This document shows, in pieces, positions 6,292 to 8,365 of a stretch of DNA of 8,365 nt. Positions within the stretch are counted from its first letter, which is position 1. Every line of letters begins with the position of its first letter. The position numbers and the translations under genes are program-made. Under the pieces are notes generated by a model. The model ran no database searches and was not told the DNA's origin. It saw only the letters and a program-made list of their open reading frames with translations. Origin of the DNA: Bacteroidota bacterium (GTDB lineage Bacteria; Bacteroidota; Ignavibacteria; Ignavibacteriales; Ignavibacteriaceae); the NCBI GenBank assembly GCA_021790055.1, contig JAJYIL010000115.1, positions 1-8,365 of the forward strand, in the 5' to 3' direction.

Positions 6292-6975
6292 ATGGTTGAC
6301 GTTCAAGAGCAATACTATAAGGAGCTTCAATCTTTCTATTGGGATAACGGATTTAGCCCGGACTCTGCAAAAATAGAGCGACTTGCATACTTTGCAGAAC
6401 TTGTAGCGGAAAAGAACGAAAAGGTAAATTTGATTTCCCGCAAAGATGTAGACTCAATAATTGAAAACCACATCTTTCTCTCCTCATATGTTACCAAGTA
6501 TATTCCGGGAAAATGCACATACTTTTTAGACATCGGAACAGGAGGCGGCTTCCCGGGAATTCCTCTTGCAATAATGCGACCGGAGATAAAGGGCATCTTA
6601 ATTGATTCAACCGGCAAAAAGATAGATGCAGTAAGCGAGTTTGTCGATAAGCTAAAACTCAGTAATGTTACCGTAATAAACGGACGAGTGGAGAGTCCCG
6701 AATTTATTTCAAAATATTCCGAAGCTTTTGACCTTGTAATAAGCAGGGCTACGGTACCACTAATTATACTATTCAGATATGCATTGCCGTTAATAAAAGG
6801 TAAAGCATTTCTTGCATCAATTAAAGGCGGAGATGTTGAAGAAGAAATTCAGAAGACTACTTTGAAGTACAAAGCGTATATAAAGAAGTCGACTATCTTT
6901 GAATTATATTACAAACCATCGAACGTAAGAAATCAAAAGGGAAAGAAGCTAATATTACTGGAGATACAGAAGTAG
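6292..6975 (+). CDS. rsmG: 16S rRNA (guanine527-N7)-methyltransferase RsmG (GidB)
   Basis: RsmG uses S-adenosylmethionine to methylate N7 of G527 in the 530 loop of 16S rRNA; in several bacteria its loss gives low-level streptomycin resistance. The 227 residues (E. coli 207) show NLISR (46-50), ENHIFLSS (59-65 region, corresponding to the usual ExHxxDS), and the SAM-binding glycine loop DIGTGGGFPGIPLA (80-93). DLVISRATVPL (147-157) and ASIKGG (175-180) follow. The ATG at 6292 is preceded by AAGGA (6281-6285) at six bases. It starts 15 bases after the mnmG terminal stop, forming the usual mnmG-rsmG pair. If ribosomes drop off at the mnmG amber codon, polar effects on rsmG are possible. The gene ends in TAG, with another TAG two codons later, so TAG acts as an ordinary stop here. 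Confidence 0.96.
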   Translation: MVDVQEQYYKELQSFYWDNGFSPDSAKIERLAYFAELVAEKNEKVNLISRKDVDSIIENHIFLSSYVTKYIPGKCTYFLDIGTGGGFPGIPLAIMRPEIKGILIDSTGKKIDAVSEFVDKLKLSNVTVINGRVESPEFISKYSEAFDLVISRATVPLIILFRYALPLIKGKAFLASIKGGDVEEEIQKTTLKYKAYIKKSTIFELYYKPSNVRNQKGKKLILLEIQK

Positions 6976-7343
6976 GGGCATAGAGCAGAGGGCAAAGTGC
7001 AGTACGGGGTAGTAACTTTGTTGTTAAATTCTGCGAAGAATGAAAATGAGATCGGAGGTCAGAAGTCTGGTGACAAATGGATTATGAGCTTGGTTCCCTA
7101 ACTTGGATATATTTTTTGATTCAATTTTGTTTTTGTAATATAAAGGAGTGAAAAGGTAGATTAAGACTTATTGTTTTTATGGGATCTTCACTACTTTACC
7201 GCTCGATAAATTAATTATTCAAGTTAGGCATTTTCGTAATCTAAATCTTGTTCGTAATTGAGTTCTAAATCCGATTTTGAGTACGATTAAGAATTGTTCG
7301 CGTAACGCGAGCTAATTATTGGAGACAGCAACCATTTTAGGAC

Positions 7344-7372
7344 TTGACAATGCAACCGGATTTTTGTATTAT
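7344..7372 (+). promoter_or_regulatory. Sigma-70-like promoter of the arsR-like unit
   Basis: TTGACA (7344-7349) is a perfect -35 element, followed by exactly 17 bases and TATTAT (7367-7372), a five-of-six -10 match. Transcription would begin near 7379, about 30 bases before the ATG at 7409. The -10 overlaps the palindrome at 7371-7388, so a bound repressor would block polymerase. Confidence 0.72.
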
Positions 7373-7388
7373 TGCATCATGATGCAAT
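7371..7388. promoter_or_regulatory. Perfect 18-bp palindrome, likely operator of the arsR-like regulator
   Basis: ATTGCATCATGATGCAAT equals its own reverse complement over 18 bases. It covers the end of the -10 and the presumed transcription start. A further half-site, ATGCAA, lies in the promoter spacer (7350-7355). Position and symmetry fit a dimeric winged-helix repressor acting on its own gene; that the adjacent regulator binds it is inference. Confidence 0.75.
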
Positions 7389-7408
7389 GACACAATTAAG
7401 GTAATATT

Positions 7409-7753
7409 ATGCGGCGTAAAATGCGAGCTATGGGAAGGAGTATGACGGCACCGGCGATGGATCCGAGAAGCCGGTTTTTCCTGGCGCTTTCGAGCGACCA
7501 GAGATTAAAATTAATTGAGCTATTAAAAGAAAAAGAAAAAAATCTTTCGGAATTAACAAAGGAACTAAACATTGATGTTTCAGTCGTATCAAGACACCTT
7601 ATGATGCTGAGAAATCTCGGTATTGTCTCGACAAAGAAAGACAAGGGCTATCTTTATTTCTTTATAGCAGACAACAGAATCTTTGATCTTATTTTGCTTA
7701 CCAATCAGATTGTCAGCGATTGGTTTAAGCATAACCAGAAAATGTTTGGATAA
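7409..7753 (+). CDS. ArsR/SmtB-family winged-helix transcriptional regulator
   Basis: This small DNA-binding protein (114 residues from this start) probably represses its own promoter until an effector binds. The winged helix is clear: LSSDQRLKLIELLKEKEKNLSELTKELNIDVSVVSRHLMMLRNLGIVSTKKDKGYLYF spans about 27-84 in pieces, with the recognition helix near DVSVVSRHLMML (56-67) and the wing at 75-83. It has no cysteine and no obvious alpha-5 D/H metal-site pattern, so the classic ArsR or SmtB sensing sites are absent and the ligand cannot be named. The start is uncertain. ATG 7409 has a modest AAGG seven bases upstream; in-frame ATGs at 7421, 7430, 7442 and 7457 would shorten a basic, Met-rich N-terminal tail of 16 residues that is unusual for the family. 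A strong GGAAGGAG (7433-7440) lies inside the tail but is badly spaced for any of these. The next gene begins 37 bases downstream. Confidence 0.87.
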   Translation: MRRKMRAMGRSMTAPAMDPRSRFFLALSSDQRLKLIELLKEKEKNLSELTKELNIDVSVVSRHLMMLRNLGIVSTKKDKGYLYFFIADNRIFDLILLTNQIVSDWFKHNQKMFG

Positions 7754-7790
7754 GAAATCTTTAATAAAATTTTTAGGAAGGAGTAAAAAT

Positions 7791-8021
7791 ATGCTTGGTA
7801 ATAATGAGCACGGATGCAGCGGAAAAAGAAGCGGAAGGGAAAAGTATATTAGACACGAACACAACTATAGATGTTGCCGTCATGAAGATCATCCGCTTTC
7901 AGAAGATTTGGAAGTTGAGATGCTTAAAGTCCGGAAGGAAGAATTAGAAGTACTGAAAAAGAGAATAGAGGATGAGATAAGAACTATAGAAGGGAATATA
8001 GAATCATCCGGAAGCCGGTAA
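7791..8021 (+). CDS. Small Cys/His-rich protein with C-terminal coiled coil, function unknown
   Basis: I do not recognise this 76-residue protein. Its head (residues 1-35) is rich in potential metal ligands: His7, Cys9, His22, His24, Cys28, Cys29, His31 and His34. The tail (about 38-70) is strongly charged, with leucine/isoleucine heptads (Leu45, Leu52, Ile59, Ile66, plus Leu55), which predicts a coiled coil. There is no signal peptide or membrane segment, so it should be cytosolic. The open frame extends upstream to 7683, overlapping the regulator, but the ATG at 7791 is clearly right because AGGAAGGAG (7775-7783) sits seven bases before it. It follows the ArsR-like gene by 37 bases and shares its promoter. 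The layout, with a small head plus short coiled-coil tail, recalls DUF5320-type proteins, but that is only a resemblance. A metal-binding or redox role is inference. Confidence 0.8.
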   Translation: MLGNNEHGCSGKRSGREKYIRHEHNYRCCRHEDHPLSEDLEVEMLKVRKEELEVLKKRIEDEIRTIEGNIESSGSR

Positions 8022-8127
8022 GAGCTGTGAACCTTAGCCTGGCATTCCATTTTGAGCAAAGGGCAAAGAGCAGAGGGCTGTCATGAAATGGTTGATGACA
8101 GGTGAGGTATGGTAGTTGATAATTCCC

Positions 8128-8173
8128 GGTGATTTCGATACGCCCCGATGAAAATCGGGGCTACTCAATCACC
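8128..8173. repeat. Nested palindrome, REP/MITE-like
   Basis: The inner stem GCCCCGAT (8142-8149) pairs perfectly with ATCGGGGC (8154-8161) around a GAAA tetraloop. The outer arms GGTGATT (8128-8134) and AATCACC (8167-8173) also pair perfectly. The unpaired pieces between them are seven and five bases. There is no U tract, so it is not a standard terminator. The form fits a repetitive extragenic palindrome or a miniature inverted-repeat element. I believe similar GATACGCCCC...GGGGCTACTC motifs recur in Bacteroidota-group genomes, but this is memory, not a search. Confidence 0.7.
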
Positions 8174-8203
8174 TGGCAGAGAGGGTTACAACGGGAGATT
8201 ATT

Positions 8204-8314
8204 ATGGAAGGGATTACTTTAAAGAAGACCTTATCGATATTATCCATGTTGTTTATTGAACTCCTGCCGGAGTTCGTTGAAAGTAGTACTGTTAAGACCC
8301 CATGTTATGCATGA
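8204..8314 (+). CDS. Possible 36-residue open frame, doubtful
   Basis: ATG at 8204 has GGGAG (8193-8197) six bases upstream and the frame runs to TGA at 8312-8314. The peptide opens MEGITLKKTLSILSMLFIE, a short basic start followed by a hydrophobic stretch too short and too acidic-ended for a sure membrane helix. Part of it (ELLPEF) is encoded by the GAACTCC/GGAGTTC palindrome. That suggests the frame lies in repeat DNA and may be fortuitous. No family is recognised. Confidence 0.2.
   Translation: MEGITLKKTLSILSMLFIELLPEFVESSTVKTPCYA
8258..8275. repeat. Perfect 7-bp stem palindrome
   Basis: GAACTCC (8258-8264) and GGAGTTC (8269-8275) pair around TGCC. It is the second of three hairpins within 220 bases. 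No U tract follows, so a repeat-element origin is more likely than a terminator. Confidence 0.5.
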
Positions 8315-8324
8315 GACTATTCAC

Positions 8325-8347
8325 GTTACATCACTTCGTGATGTTAC
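8325..8347. repeat. Hairpin near the window end
   Basis: ACATCAC (8328-8334) and GTGATGT (8338-8344) form a 7-bp stem around TTC. It is extended after one T-T mismatch by GT/AC (8325-8326 with 8346-8347). It resembles the other palindromes of this region in size and may belong to the same class of intergenic repeat. Confidence 0.5.
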
Positions 8348-8365
8348 TTCCTGCAATTGATATCG

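Larger units (their letters stand above)
6976..7408. other. rsmG to arsR-like intergenic region, no gene seen
   Basis: The gap holds a G/A-rich low-complexity stretch (6976-7010). A weak hairpin follows, CAAAGT 6993-6998 with ACTTTG 7015-7020 and inner TAC/GTA pairing, then TTGTT; it might end the rsmG transcript. Next comes an AT-rich segment with repeated TTCGTAAT (7233-7240, 7251-7258) and TCTAAATC (7240-7247, 7264-7271). A 7-bp stem, GTTCGCG 7296-7302 with CGCGAGC 7306-7312 around TAA, includes one G-U pair. The arsR-like promoter and operator occupy 7344-7388. I see no open frame with a start signal. Confidence 0.55.
8022..8365. other. Terminal non-coding region rich in palindromes
   Basis: No convincing gene is present in these 344 bases. 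They contain a G/A-rich stretch (8053-8080) sharing AGAGCAGAGGGC with the spacer after rsmG, a nested palindrome (8128-8173), two further hairpins (8258-8275 and 8325-8347) and one short open frame with a Shine-Dalgarno (8204-8314). The region continues past the window edge. Confidence 0.55.

Noticed and set aside
7097..7228. 9-bp inverted repeat CCTAACTTG/CAAGTTAGG enclosing 132 bases, as a MITE
   Set aside because: A 9-bp match in a 430-base AT-rich gap is not far from chance, and no target duplication or internal structure supports it.
7683..7790. Longer upstream start for the Cys/His-rich protein
   Set aside because: It would overlap the regulator gene in another frame, and the excellent AGGAAGGAG before ATG 7791 decides the start.
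8235..8245. DnaA box-like TTATCCATG and similar words
   Set aside because: Two mismatches to TTATNCACA, isolated, and no cluster anywhere in the window; no origin is called despite the parS-like sites.

Overview
This window looks like chromosomal DNA from an AT-rich bacterium of the Bacteroidota/Ignavibacteria/Chlorobi group. Three things point there: the MnmG sequence is closest to what I know from Bacteroidota, a TAnnTTTG-type promoter precedes mnmE, and long genes are separated by G-rich low-complexity and palindromic spacers. The placement is an inference from recall, not from a search.

Left part, minus strand (1-2153): a chaperone cluster read right to left. It holds a small heat-shock protein (Hsp20), a zinc-finger-less DnaJ/CbpA-type co-chaperone, and the first 193 residues of Hsp90 (HtpG), which runs off the window edge. 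A good hairpin follows hsp20, so cbpA-htpG may be a unit partly separate from hsp20.

Middle part, plus strand (2587-6975): mnmE, mnmG and rsmG, the translation-quality cluster often found near the replication origin. MnmE and MnmG jointly build the 5-carboxymethylaminomethyl group on U34 of certain tRNAs. RsmG methylates G527 of 16S rRNA. Two features stand out. First, mnmG is split by an in-frame TAG inside its conserved RPG-YAxEYDFF segment. The extra 9 bases lie between two GGA glycine codons (GGA-TAG-ATC-GGA), so a GGA-to-GGA ribosomal hop would restore the family sequence exactly. A mutation or assembly error is the plainer alternative. Second, the 426-base mnmE-mnmG gap carries two perfect 14-bp copies of the ParB-binding palindrome GTTCCACGTGGAAC, arguing for an origin-proximal chromosome-partition site.

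Right part (7344-8021): a two-gene unit with a near-consensus promoter whose -10 overlaps a perfect 18-bp palindrome. It encodes an ArsR-family winged-helix regulator without cysteines, then a 76-residue protein with a Cys/His-rich head and a coiled-coil tail. This is a plausible autoregulated sensor module of unknown ligand.

The last 340 bases hold no convincing gene. They contain three separate palindromes, one nested, that look like REP/MITE-type repeats.
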